A DNA stretch of 64,000 bases from Alkalimonas delamerensis (GCF_030717955.1 NZ_JAUZVY010000006.1:186001-250000); one strand, 5' to 3'; shown: positions 44,019 to 53,147, counted from the stretch's first letter. Notes: generated from the letters alone by a model not told the origin. Numbers and translations: made by a program.

Positions 44019-46160
44019 CTACAAAGGCGCACCCTTCAACCGCACCACCTTGCTCGCACCCTCTGGGCTCTCACGGTAAAGCAGCTGATTATCGGCCACA
44101 CTAAGGTGCATTAATGCGTGGAAATCTGGCGGTAATGGTATATCAGTCATTTGCATTGTTTGCAGATCCAACTGATAGGCATAATAGCTCAGGTCAGGCT
44201 GCCTCGTTACAGCAATTAATTGGTCATTCACCAGCATGCTGCGCACTGGAAACAAACTCGGCACTTGCAAAGGCAGCGGTTTTAAAGGCTCCATATCTGG
44301 CGTGAGCAACCAGTACAGGCCATGCTGATCCCGTGCTACATACTGCTGCTGCCAGGGCGCCAGAAAGCGGTAGCCCGGCAGCAATACTTCTTGCTGGTTT
44401 TGCACTAAGTCATAGCGACTAACCTGCCAGCGGCCGGAGCGCTCCTCGCCAAAGTAGACTGCATCTTTTGTCAAATACGCCTGATGCCGATCAACCTTCT
44501 GCTGCGCGCTGGTCAGGTAACGTAGTGCACCACTGGATGTATCCAACACGGCCAACCGCTCTTGCTTCAGCAAATAAATTAACAGTTTTTCTGCTTGCTG
44601 CTGAATGACCCGTAGTGACTCAAGCGCCACATAAACCTGCACTTTTTCACCCGACTGGGCATGGTACTGAAACAACATCGACTGCTGCCCGTGTTGCTCT
44701 ACCAGCCAGTACCAGCTTGCTTGCTGGCTAAAAGTTAGCTGATCTGCCGTATCCGGTAAATTAAAGAGCCGCTCGGGCCGGGCTGGCACCCCCTGCTGCT
44801 GTCGATAAAAGCGGCCAGGCTCAGCCTTGGGGGAAGTAATACCAAACCAGTCGCCGCTGTTACTGCGTTGTAATTGCTGCCAGGGCGCGGCAATAGCCAT
44901 GGTATCGAGTTGCTGACTGCTTAGATCGAAGCGAAAGAGCGTCGGCTCAGCCACGCGACTCAGTAGTAGCTGTTGATCATTCAGCCATTCCAAAGAGTGA
45001 AAATCGGCGGCAAGCGGGAACTGCTGCAAAAATTCATGGCTGCTGGCATCAAATAGCAATACCTGAGCCATGACAGTCGCCGCATTACGACGCAACATAG
45101 CTATCTGTTTGCCATCAGGTGACAGCCGGGCACTTATGTCATAGGTATCTCTCTGAGAGCTGACACTAAAGGGCCGCCAGCTATCCTGCTTAAGATGGTA
45201 CAGATAATAGCTTGATGACGCTGGTTCTGACATCGCTGCAATTAAGATCTGATCATCACTCAGAACTAAATAATGCCCAACGAAAATATAGTCACTGCTT
45301 TCAATACGACGGGGCGGCTGGCTTAGGTCGTCCAGTTGCTGCAAATAAAGCTGACTGCCGCTATCATCCATAGCGCTGTAGATGATTGTGCGGCCCTGCT
45401 GGACAAACGCAGCATACAGTACGTTGTCCATCGCCGTTGCTATACGCTGAACTGCGCCTGTTTTTACCTGCAGTAAGAACAAGCCTGGGGTGTTGTCCAG
45501 CGTACCGGTAAAGACCAGCTGCTCACTATCGTGGCTGACGGCCAGGGTAGATTTACGCCCTGGGATATCCAGCAGCACTTCGTAAGGTATCGCCAGTGGC
45601 GTGGGTTCAGGTGTAGTTCGTAGCCAGCCGTTGAATAGCAGCCACAAAAGCAGTACAACAAGCACACCGGCGCTGCTAGCCAGTAGCCATTTGCGGCTGA
45701 CTAGCGGGAACACGGTGCGTGCCGCCGTTGCCGATTGAGTCGGACTTTTCACAGCGTCAACTGATGCAAGCTCTTGTTCAGATGGCTCAGCCTGGTTCGC
45801 AGGCTCTGCTTGGCCTACTGCAGTGGCAGCCATAACCACCGGCTCCACCAGCCACTGATAACCCCGCTTCATGCCCGAGCGGATAAACTTGGGTTGTTCG
45901 CGGTCGGTGTCATTCAAAAGCGCCCGCAATTTGCTGATGGTTCTTCGTACAGCGGTGTCACTGACAATACGGCCTACCCAAACTTCATCATGCAACTCCT
46001 GCAAGCTGACATAGCGCTCGCGGTGCGCCAGCAAATAACACAGCACATCAAACACCCGCGGCTCCAGCTGAATTAGGTCATCACCACGGCGCAGCGCTTG
46101 CTGCACGGTGTCGAGCACAATGTCGTTGAGTTGAAGCTTCGAAGGGAGATTGGTTGACAC
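44019..46160 (-). CDS. CadC-like membrane winged-helix regulator with periplasmic TolB/WD40-like domain
   Basis: About 713 residues if read from the GTG at 46160. The open frame continues to 46283, but those extra codons lie partly inside a MITE-like element and are probably not native. An OmpR/CadC-type winged helix (about 8-100 from the GTG) has FDVLCYLLAHRERYVSLQEL and KFIRSGMKRGYQWLV. A proline-rich linker, one membrane helix (WLLASSAGVLVVLLLWLLF) and a long periplasmic beta-propeller-like domain follow. It probably senses an envelope signal and acts on promoters directly. No ribosome-binding site is clear at any start, which may reflect the insertion. Confidence 0.82.
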   Translation of the reverse strand: MSTNLPSKLQLNDIVLDTVQQALRRGDDLIQLEPRVFDVLCYLLAHRERYVSLQELHDEVWVGRIVSDTAVRRTISKLRALLNDTDREQPKFIRSGMKRGYQWLVEPVVMAATAVGQAEPANQAEPSEQELASVDAVKSPTQSATAARTVFPLVSRKWLLASSAGVLVVLLLWLLFNGWLRTTPEPTPLAIPYEVLLDIPGRKSTLAVSHDSEQLVFTGTLDNTPGLFLLQVKTGAVQRIATAMDNVLYAAFVQQGRTIIYSAMDDSGSQLYLQQLDDLSQPPRRIESSDYIFVGHYLVLSDDQILIAAMSEPASSSYYLYHLKQDSWRPFSVSSQRDTYDISARLSPDGKQIAMLRRNAATVMAQVLLFDASSHEFLQQFPLAADFHSLEWLNDQQLLLSRVAEPTLFRFDLSSQQLDTMAIAAPWQQLQRSNSGDWFGITSPKAEPGRFYRQQQGVPARPERLFNLPDTADQLTFSQQASWYWLVEQHGQQSMLFQYHAQSGEKVQVYVALESLRVIQQQAEKLLIYLLKQERLAVLDTSSGALRYLTSAQQKVDRHQAYLTKDAVYFGEERSGRWQVSRYDLVQNQQEVLLPGYRFLAPWQQQYVARDQHGLYWLLTPDMEPLKPLPLQVPSLFPVRSMLVNDQLIAVTRQPDLSYYAYQLDLQTMQMTDIPLPPDFHALMHLSVADNQLLYRESPEGASKVVRLKGAPL

Positions 46161-46198
46161 TAAAAGCAAACCGCTGTGGTTATTTGTTGCACCGATTA

Positions 46199-46464
46199 TA
46201 TACCTAAGTGACTTCAAGATGCGAGTTTCAGAGTCGCTGGGCGCTTTCAATGCAAGGCACACTGGCGACGCAATGTCGACCACCTTGCTAGCCAGGGTAA
46301 CGCCGCAGTGGAAGCGCCCAGCGGCTCCCGCTGGGCGGGGCTAAAAGCACTTTATGCCGCGTTCGCTGTTCTTGCTTTGGAACCACCAAAGCTTCAAACA
46401 GCCGCCTTGCCTAAAGTGCTTTTATCTCCCGCTGAAGCCTGCATCTTGAAGTCACTTAGGTATA
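46199..46464. mobile_element. 266-bp MITE-like element with 24-bp terminal inverted repeats
   Basis: The two ends are perfect 24-bp inverted repeats (outer bases TATACCTAAGTGACTTCAAG, at 46199-46222 and 46441-46464). If the outermost TA is a target duplication, the element proper is 46201-46462, a pattern typical of Tc1/mariner-IS630-type MITEs. Inside are nested inverted repeats (TAAAAGCACTTTA with its complement, and CTGGGCGCTT with AAGCGCCCAG). There is no transposase, so it would need one in trans. It lies directly upstream of the winged-helix regulator and extends that gene's open frame. Confidence 0.8.
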
Positions 46465-46490
46465 CAGTTTGACCACAAAAATGACAGATG

Positions 46491-46516
46491 AAAAAGCCCC
46501 TGACAGGCAGGGGCTT
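46491..46516 (-). terminator. Intrinsic terminator after the M16 peptidase gene
   Basis: On the minus strand AAGCCCCTG pairs with CAGGGGCTT around a 5-nt loop, followed by T5. About 23 nt past the stop. Confidence 0.88.
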
Positions 46517-46538
46517 GGATTGAGGTTATTACAGCACC

Positions 46539-49412
46539 TTAGAAGCCTTGATGAAACTCCGCCAGGTCATCCAGCGCCTTAAAACCGGGCAGTGGCGTAA
46601 AGTCCTGCTCCTGCGACTGGCCTTGCAAAATCACCTGCAAGGCGGCTGCTTGCTCCGATAAAGCGACCTGCTGATAGAAGTGTTGCAACTCTGGCAGTGT
46701 CAGGGCTTCTACCGCTGCGGTTAAGCGCGCCTTGCTGTCAAAGCCCATGCGGTTACGCAGCCAATCGAGACGCATCGAGGCAAACTCTTCGGTCAGGTTG
46801 TTCGGTGCCCGGCGCAGCTCCAGCAATTGAGACTCTTTTAAGCGGTTAAACTCCTCTTCGGTTAATGCCGCCACTTGCGCACTGTACTCTTGCAAAAAGC
46901 GATCAACCCGCTGCTGCAATTGCTCAGCCGACAGAACCGGGCTCTGGATGTAAAAGGCCAGGCCAGCGTGATCATTAAACGGCAACTCACCTGCCTGCAC
47001 CACATAACCCAACCCCTCTTCGGTACGAAGTTGGTTGAAGAAAGCCTGATGCAGGTGACCCGACAGTACTTTGGCGGCAGCCTGTCCACTGACACCGGCA
47101 TTCGGCAACAGCTGGGTACGCACCAGGCTGCTATCGTCTTGTGGATTGCTGCGAAGCACCAGCAGACGCTCGCCGGCTTCGGGCTGCCAACGCGGTGAAA
47201 CTTGGTAGGAGCGCTCCGTTTGCTGACTGCCGCGCAGCGACTGCGCCATAGCAATGACATCGGCTTGGCTGTAATTGCCTTGCGCCAGCACGCGCAACTG
47301 GCTTGCCGCCAACGTCTGTTGAATGTACGCATTCAGCTGCTCCAGGCTAACCTGGTTGCTGGCCTCCAGCATGGCACTTAGCTCAAAACGGCCGCCGAGC
47401 ATGGTGGTTCTCATCCATTCACTGGCCTGACGCACTTGCATTTGCTGCTCAAAAGAGCGCAATTGCCGCTGCAACAAATCCATGGCTTGAGCAAATTGCT
47501 GCACATTCACCTCGCTGGCCAGTAAGCGGCCAATTTCCTGCACCAATTCCGGTTGTTTATCGGTAAAGCCGGCCAGGCGCCAGACCAGATCGTACTCTTC
47601 GCTTTCTGGCTGCAACTGCATGCCAGCGGCACTGGCCTCTTGCAGCAATGCCTGATTGGTGATCATAAAGATCAATTGCCACAAACCATGCATCACGGCG
47701 TCTTTCGCTGTAGTTTTCGCCGTAGGTTGATGCCATTGCATCAGCAAATGACCCCGCGGCTGGTCGGAAAAATGTGCACTGCCCATCAACCAGGCCTCAA
47801 CACCGTCTTCATTCAGCACCTGCGTCGGCTGGCTGTAGTCGCTGTGCTGCACCGCAAAGCTTTCCGGCTGAAAGCGATTCAGCGCTGGCAAACTCAGTGG
47901 CAACAATGGTTGCTGCCAAGCCTGAAGTTGCTCTTCGCCAATCGGCTGCACCGAATAGCGGGCTTGAAAGAACGTGAGCTCTTGCTCGGCGGGCTCCTGC
48001 TGACTGATGTGCCAGACTGTCAAACGTTCCGGTACCAGCTGCGCTAGCAAGGTATTGATGGCTTCGGCATCAAAACCATCGTACTGAAAAGGTGCGCTGA
48101 CCACAGAGGCTACCGGGTAGTACTGCATGGCACTACTTAACTGAGCGGCATAGCCAAAACCATCGCGCTTTTCCAGGAAGTTAAACTGGTTTTGCAATGA
48201 GGTGCGGATTTCCTGGTAATAACGCTCATCCACGCCTTGCTGACGAATCAACTCCAGGTATTGCATAAAGATTGCGGTAATAGCGTCGCGTTGCTGCATG
48301 CCGGCTGCTGTTAGAGCAATGTTGATATTAAAATGCCCGTAGTTGCCATAAAACTTCGGGTCGTAGTCGACATAAACTGTATCCACCAAGCCCATGGCTT
48401 TTAGCTGCTGTGCCGGCGTACCTGGCATTTCTGAGCGGATAAGATGCGCCAAAAACTCATTCGGCTTGCTGGCAAACTGCTGCAGATTGTTTTTGATGGT
48501 AAAGCCCAATCGAACCAGTTGCATTTCAGTGTTGGGGACAAAGTGCACCAGACGCGGCCCATGCTGTTCGAAGTTGATGCAGCGTGTTGGGCGCGGGCTG
48601 GCCAGATCTTTGTTCTCAATGTCGGCGAAAAAGCGCTGCGCCAGCAACTGCATCTCCGGCAGTGGCTGCGGACTAATCAACACCAGCTGCATCCGGTTGG
48701 CTGAGTAGTAATTCTGGTAAAACGCCAGCAGCTCGTCGTGCAGTTTACTGCCTTCTTTATCGCTTAAGGTGTCCAGGTTACCGACCCAAAATTGGTTGGA
48801 TGGGTGGTCACCCAGCAACTTGGCTCCCAAAGCCAGCATGGCCCAGCCATCCTGGGTGCGCATCATCGACCACTCGGAATGCACCGCATGGCGTTCTTTT
48901 TCAATGTAATCCGGCAGCAACAGCGGCGATTTGAAAAAATCGGAGAAACGATCCAGCGCTTCGTCAAAATGACTGTTGTTGATTTCAAACATGTAATTGG
49001 TGAGCTGATTGGTAAAGGCGTTGTAGGTCCCACCATGCTGGCTCATAAAATTGATAAACCCATCCGGGTCTGGAAAACGCTCGGTGCCCATAAAGAGCAT
49101 GTGCTCCAAAAAGTGCGCCAGCCCCTGTTGTTCCTTGGGATCGTTCAACCAGCCCACATCGACACTGAGCGCTGCGGACGATTTTTCCGCTGCAGGGTCC
49201 GACACCAAGACCACCTGCAGCTGATTGGGCAGGGTAATGGTTTTGTACTGACGCGCATCGTTCGGGCTGGTGATAATGGACTGAGCAGCAGGCTGCTCCG
49301 CCGCAACTGTTTGGGTCGCGGTGCTGCTGCAGCCACTCAGCAACCAAGCGCTGCTGCTGGCAGCCAATAAAGCCAAGCTCACTGCTTTTAATCGAAATAG
49401 TTTTTTGTTCAT
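46539..49412 (-). CDS. M16 family zinc peptidase (pitrilysin-like), lipoprotein
   Basis: 957 residues from the ATG at 49412, which has AAGGAT upstream; the frame runs on to 49541 without support. The lipoprotein signal ends LLSGC (Cys28). The inverted zinc motif H100-F-L-E103-H104 is present with the downstream family region (TNYMFEINNSHFDEAL), and four M16 half-domains fill the length as in pitrilysin. It degrades peptides in the periplasm. It follows the TraB/GumN gene on the same strand with a 133-bp gap holding a motif shared with the promoter region at 43955. Confidence 0.93.
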   Translation of the reverse strand: MNKKLFRLKAVSLALLAASSSAWLLSGCSSTATQTVAAEQPAAQSIITSPNDARQYKTITLPNQLQVVLVSDPAAEKSSAALSVDVGWLNDPKEQQGLAHFLEHMLFMGTERFPDPDGFINFMSQHGGTYNAFTNQLTNYMFEINNSHFDEALDRFSDFFKSPLLLPDYIEKERHAVHSEWSMMRTQDGWAMLALGAKLLGDHPSNQFWVGNLDTLSDKEGSKLHDELLAFYQNYYSANRMQLVLISPQPLPEMQLLAQRFFADIENKDLASPRPTRCINFEQHGPRLVHFVPNTEMQLVRLGFTIKNNLQQFASKPNEFLAHLIRSEMPGTPAQQLKAMGLVDTVYVDYDPKFYGNYGHFNINIALTAAGMQQRDAITAIFMQYLELIRQQGVDERYYQEIRTSLQNQFNFLEKRDGFGYAAQLSSAMQYYPVASVVSAPFQYDGFDAEAINTLLAQLVPERLTVWHISQQEPAEQELTFFQARYSVQPIGEEQLQAWQQPLLPLSLPALNRFQPESFAVQHSDYSQPTQVLNEDGVEAWLMGSAHFSDQPRGHLLMQWHQPTAKTTAKDAVMHGLWQLIFMITNQALLQEASAAGMQLQPESEEYDLVWRLAGFTDKQPELVQEIGRLLASEVNVQQFAQAMDLLQRQLRSFEQQMQVRQASEWMRTTMLGGRFELSAMLEASNQVSLEQLNAYIQQTLAASQLRVLAQGNYSQADVIAMAQSLRGSQQTERSYQVSPRWQPEAGERLLVLRSNPQDDSSLVRTQLLPNAGVSGQAAAKVLSGHLHQAFFNQLRTEEGLGYVVQAGELPFNDHAGLAFYIQSPVLSAEQLQQRVDRFLQEYSAQVAALTEEEFNRLKESQLLELRRAPNNLTEEFASMRLDWLRNRMGFDSKARLTAAVEALTLPELQHFYQQVALSEQAAALQVILQGQSQEQDFTPLPGFKALDDLAEFHQGF

Positions 49413-49510
49413 TGTTGCATCCTTTTTTGGTGTTTGGTCATTGGCCACAAGCCTAACCCGCATAACCCGTTGCACCGATAACAAGCAGCGGATGAAGCAA
49501 TGATTTCGTT

Positions 49511-49530
49511 GTGACCAAGTTATAACTTTC
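49511..49530 (-). promoter_or_regulatory. Regulatory motif upstream of the M16 peptidase gene
   Basis: On the minus strand GTTATAACTTGGTCACAAC, identical over 13 bases (GTTATAACTTGGT) to the palindrome core at 43963-43975. Measured to the inner end of the motif it lies 102 bp upstream of this gene, compared with 112 bp at the other gene: a difference of one helical turn. Confidence 0.5.
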
Positions 49531-49545
49531 ATAAAAATCAATAGA

Positions 49546-50436
49546 TTAGTTAGAGATTATCAAGGGTTCTAACAGGTAGCCACGTGCTTGCAATTGAGCC
49601 AATACCCCTTGCTCGCCGGCCAAGTGCAGCAGATCCAGCAACACCAGCTCCCGGTAACCATTGCCGAAAAAGGCTTCAATCTGCTCTACCCACTGCTGTT
49701 GCCGTTTGCAAAACAGCGCCTGGTAGCTGTTCGGATCGTTTTGCTGCAACCACCTAAGGATTGGCGTCAGTTGCTGCAAATCCCCCCTTTGCCAGGCATC
49801 CAGCTGGCGGTGGTAGTCTTTTGCAAAACGCTCTGCTTGCAGCAGAGCAGCCCGGATAAACGCCTCTTCATGCCCCTGGCCCAAATCAGTCAGCCACTGC
49901 AGCTGCTGATCAAAACTTTCCAGGTGTTCAATCGCCCGCCCTTCTTTTTCGGCCCAGGCAGCAAGGTGCTCAGCCACAGTGAAGCCACTCAGCTGCAGGC
50001 GCTGCTTTTCTATCGCCAAAAGCTGCACCATCAGCATGGCCGGCTTGTAGTCATTCAGTTGCTGCAGATCCACAGCAGCGGTCAGCAGATGCTGCTGCAG
50101 CTGTTGTCTTGTGGCTGCGGTGAGTTGCGGCAGCAGTTGTTGTCCTTGCGAATAATGCAACGCTTGCAACACGGCAAGCGTGCTCTGCGCATCCGAGCTT
50201 TGCAGCTGTTGCACTTCCAGGATCAACCGGTTGGTTTTGTTGTAAGCCGCCTCGATTGAGGACGGTAAGGCAAAGTCGCGCTCTGGTAGCATGACCACGG
50301 TGCCAGCCAGATACAGATAATCCTGTTCTTTGCTGACTTTCCAAACCACGGATTCTGCCTGCAACCACAGTGGGAGCAGACTGGCTGACACCATCACAAA
50401 GTGTGCCAGCCGACTCCAAATTTGAGCAGATCGCAT
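49546..50436 (-). CDS. TraB/GumN family protein with altered metal motifs
   Basis: 296 residues with a signal peptide ending at WLQAES (about residue 28). The fold-level pattern of TraB/GumN is visible: VVWKVSKEQDYLYLAGT at the start and LLHLAGEQGVLAQLQARGY near the end. The first GxxH motif (usually GTxH) reads GTVVM, so its His is missing; in the second, His is kept but the Gly is Asp (DLLH). It may have lost metallopeptidase activity. It begins 5 bp after the stop of the small exported protein gene and is likely co-transcribed with it. Confidence 0.82.
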   Translation of the reverse strand: MRSAQIWSRLAHFVMVSASLLPLWLQAESVVWKVSKEQDYLYLAGTVVMLPERDFALPSSIEAAYNKTNRLILEVQQLQSSDAQSTLAVLQALHYSQGQQLLPQLTAATRQQLQQHLLTAAVDLQQLNDYKPAMLMVQLLAIEKQRLQLSGFTVAEHLAAWAEKEGRAIEHLESFDQQLQWLTDLGQGHEEAFIRAALLQAERFAKDYHRQLDAWQRGDLQQLTPILRWLQQNDPNSYQALFCKRQQQWVEQIEAFFGNGYRELVLLDLLHLAGEQGVLAQLQARGYLLEPLIISN

Positions 50437-50440
50437 GCGG

Positions 50441-50686
50441 TTAGCCCGGACGATTCAACGACAATGGCAACTCCCGAATGGCATCCCGGATACGACGGCG
50501 CAGCTCGAGCTTAATTTCTGCCCGCACCTCCTCCATCAGAATCCTGCCTTCATCAGCAATCAGCTGCACGTAGGGTGCCGTCATTGTTTCAGTTTCGGAA
50601 CTCGTTTTTGACTCCGCAATGGCCGAATTCCCCAACAATACAGCAGCTGAGATCAAGGCAATGGATGAACATGTTAACTTTTTCAT
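50441..50686 (-). CDS. Small exported arginine-rich protein
   Basis: 81 residues; AGAGGGAT upstream fixes the start. A signal peptide ends near SAIAES. The mature part of about 58 residues is helical and charged (LMEEVRAEIKLELRRRIRDAI), ending LPLSLNRPG. Size, layout and charged amphipathic helix recall the small exported protein at 43597. It leads the TraB/GumN gene in a minus-strand operon, opposite a winged-helix regulator. Function unknown. Confidence 0.72.
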   Translation of the reverse strand: MKKLTCSSIALISAAVLLGNSAIAESKTSSETETMTAPYVQLIADEGRILMEEVRAEIKLELRRRIRDAIRELPLSLNRPG

Positions 50687-50752
50687 TTAAATATCCCTCT
50701 TACTATGTGTTTTAATGGCAACCAACCTGGGTCAGCTGAACTACTGATGCCA

Positions 50753-50787
50753 ACTCTAGCGTCTCGATCGCCTGGTGTCGCTTATCG
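50753..50787 (-). promoter_or_regulatory. Promoter of the small-exported-protein/TraB operon with shared activator-type motif
   Basis: On the minus strand CGATAAGCGACAC (50787-50775) covers a -35-like GCGACA, followed by a 17-bp spacer and -10 TAGAGT (50758-50753). The 13-base motif and spacing are repeated exactly before the hydrolase-NatAB operon (56774-56808). Transcription would start near 50746. Confidence 0.65.
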
Positions 50788-50843
50788 GGGTCTAATGGAT
50801 TTATTTCTAACGATGCAACTATAAGCCATTAAAAATAAAGGGA

Positions 50844-50891
50844 ATAAAAAACCTTATGAAAACCGGATAATATTTTCATAAGGTTTTTTAT
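50844..50891. repeat. Perfect 19-bp-arm inverted repeat between divergent genes
   Basis: ATAAAAAACCTTATGAAAA and its reverse complement flank a 10-nt loop (CCGGATAATA). A6 and T6 runs give it the look of a bidirectional intrinsic terminator, but it lies between divergently transcribed genes, so it may be an insulator or operator instead. Confidence 0.75.
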
Positions 50892-50972
50892 GGCTAGTGT
50901 TTCGTTTTATCAGCAATTCCATTACAGTAGCAGCGAAGTGGTGGGCGTGATGTTACGAATCAGGGAGTCAAG

Positions 50973-53114
50973 GTGTATTTAGGGCCATGGAAAGTAAACC
51001 CAGAGGATTACAGCATTCAGTATGGGCAACATCGCTTTGAGCTGGAGCCTCTGCTGTTTAAGTTGCTGCTTTACTTTATGCAGCATCCCCGACAAATCCT
51101 CAGCCGCCAGCAGCTGATTGATGCCGTCTGGCAGCAAAGCTATGTTGATGACAATGCGATCAACCGCGCCATTTCTGAGCTGCGTAAAATTTTGCAGCAC
51201 CCGGAACTGACCCAGTCCCCCATTAAAACGCACCATCGCAAGGGCTACAGCTTGCAACTGGATGTGTCTTCCAGCCCAAGCCTGCAAAATCAGACCACGG
51301 CAACGCACGAAGCCAAGCCAGCACCGGCTGTACCGGCAGCACAGAGTCGCCCCATCGCCAAGACATGGTGGTGGGCCGGTGCACTGACTCTGCTGCTTCT
51401 AATCACCGGCCTGGTTTTTTGGCAGGCTAGCAGCCTCAAACCGGATCACAGCAGCCCGCAGCCTGCTGGTATTGAGCGCTTTGAACTGACCATTAGCCAA
51501 CAGCAAAAAGTAACCTGGTACAAGGGCGTTGAATCCAGGCCTTTGCTATCACCGGATAACAGCTTACTCGCCTTCAACCACACTCAGCCAGACGGCAGTG
51601 TCCGCACCATAGTCCGCTCTTTGCTCAACCCCTTAAGCTTGCAAGATTTGGTGCTGGAACGGGAGCATACTCTGATCAGTCTGCAAAGCTGGCAACCCGA
51701 CAGCCAGCAGCTTTTAACCATGGAGCTTGGCACTCAGGATGGCAGTTGTTACTACCGGCTGTATCAGCTGGAGCAGTATCCGCTTTACGAGGTGCAGACC
51801 TTAAGTGCCTGCAGAGGTTTGGTATTTGGGGTTGCGCAACTGAGTCGCGATGGCAAGACGCTGTATTACACCGATTCGGCCAAGGGGCCCTTTACGCCGG
51901 CCAGCCTGATGGCGAAGCAACTTGAGTCAGGCAATCAACGGGTGCTGCTCAGTGCGCCGGAATCCGGAATTGGCGCCTCTTTGCTGGCACTGTCCCGCTC
52001 AGGTGAGCGTTTGGCGTACCTCTATTACAATGATGAAAGCAAACCTTACCTTTACCTCTACGATCCGGCCAGTCGGGAACATCAACTGCTGTATCGCTTT
52101 GACTTTAGCGCACTGCTGCTTGATCTGAGCTGGAGCCTGGATGACCGCTATCTGGTCATCCCAGCCTATGACGCTTTGGTCTACATTGATGTGCACAGCA
52201 AAGAGATGCAGTTAAAGCTGCTGCCCGATAGCACGCGGATTGGCGAGCTTAGCCTTTATTCCGACCATCAGGCGTACACCTCTCCCTTAAGCATCAGCAC
52301 CAAGCAGCACAACTTTCAGATCGTAAAAGTTAATCTGAATGACGATGATTCAGCAGTTGAAATCACCCCCTTGCTGCATGCGGCAGGCAACACCATGGCC
52401 GTTGCACTGGATCCGACCCAAAGCGATCGTGCGGTGTTTTCGGCAGACTTTACCGGCAGCTGGCAGTTGTGGCTGCAGAGTGAGGATGGTTTGCAACAAT
52501 TGACCGAACTGCCCGACTCCAGCAGTCCCATTGCCGATCTCGCCTGGTCACCCAACGGCCGGATGATCGCGTTTTCCAAGGCCGGCAATTTGTATGTATT
52601 GGATATTCAGCAACGACACCTGCGGCAAAAAAGTAAGCAAGGCACTATGGGGCGGCCCGTTTGGAAAGCCGATAGCAGTGGGCTTTATCTGGTCAAAGTG
52701 CAACCAAGCGGTGAGTTTGTCTGGTCCTACGATTTGTTCAGCGAGCAATGGCAGCAAAAAAGTCATCTTCCTGCCACCCATCCGGTGGTCGATGCAGCAG
52801 GCCGACTGCACTACCACAGAGCGGGCCAACTGCTGCGTTATGTCGATGGTGGCCGCCAGGATAGCCCGGTACTCCCTGCTGACGAAGAAAGCCAGTGGTT
52901 CCCGGTGATGCGATTCCAGCAAGAGGCCATTTATCGTTTTAACATCATGGGCACTGTGGCCAGAACTTTGCCAGGCAATCCAGAGCAAAGCCAAGTTTGG
53001 GACATTCCTTACCAGATTGTCCAACTGCAACCTGATCCGCACTCGGAGAACACGGTTTTTCTCACCATTTATCAGCCGGCAGAGCAGTCCATTAAGTTTG
53101 TTGAGTGGCGCTAA
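50973..53114 (+). CDS. CadC-like membrane winged-helix regulator with periplasmic WD40/TolB-like domain
   Basis: 713 residues starting at GTG, with AGGGAG 5 nt upstream. The N-terminal winged helix (about residues 1-95) has FKLLLYFMQHPRQILSRQQLIDAVW and DDNAINRAISELRKIL plus HHRKGYSLQL. A linker, one membrane helix (about 130-151) and a periplasmic beta-propeller-like domain (for example LAWSPNGRMIAFSKAG) follow. It is organised like the regulator at 44019 and probably arose by duplication. It lies opposite the small-exported/TraB operon and converges on the NatAB operon, whose promoters share a motif; it is the obvious candidate activator. Confidence 0.88.
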   Translation: MYLGPWKVNPEDYSIQYGQHRFELEPLLFKLLLYFMQHPRQILSRQQLIDAVWQQSYVDDNAINRAISELRKILQHPELTQSPIKTHHRKGYSLQLDVSSSPSLQNQTTATHEAKPAPAVPAAQSRPIAKTWWWAGALTLLLLITGLVFWQASSLKPDHSSPQPAGIERFELTISQQQKVTWYKGVESRPLLSPDNSLLAFNHTQPDGSVRTIVRSLLNPLSLQDLVLEREHTLISLQSWQPDSQQLLTMELGTQDGSCYYRLYQLEQYPLYEVQTLSACRGLVFGVAQLSRDGKTLYYTDSAKGPFTPASLMAKQLESGNQRVLLSAPESGIGASLLALSRSGERLAYLYYNDESKPYLYLYDPASREHQLLYRFDFSALLLDLSWSLDDRYLVIPAYDALVYIDVHSKEMQLKLLPDSTRIGELSLYSDHQAYTSPLSISTKQHNFQIVKVNLNDDDSAVEITPLLHAAGNTMAVALDPTQSDRAVFSADFTGSWQLWLQSEDGLQQLTELPDSSSPIADLAWSPNGRMIAFSKAGNLYVLDIQQRHLRQKSKQGTMGRPVWKADSSGLYLVKVQPSGEFVWSYDLFSEQWQQKSHLPATHPVVDAAGRLHYHRAGQLLRYVDGGRQDSPVLPADEESQWFPVMRFQQEAIYRFNIMGTVARTLPGNPEQSQVWDIPYQIVQLQPDPHSENTVFLTIYQPAEQSIKFVEWR

Positions 53115-53118
53115 AGAC

Positions 53119-53142
53119 AACCCCGGTGCCACCACCGGGGTT
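53119..53142. terminator. Hairpin between convergent regulator and NatB-type genes
   Basis: Perfect 10-bp stem AACCCCGGTG / CACCGGGGTT with a CCAC loop. Weak T runs, so probably bidirectional or only moderately efficient. Confidence 0.6.
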
Positions 53143-53147
53143 GGGCA

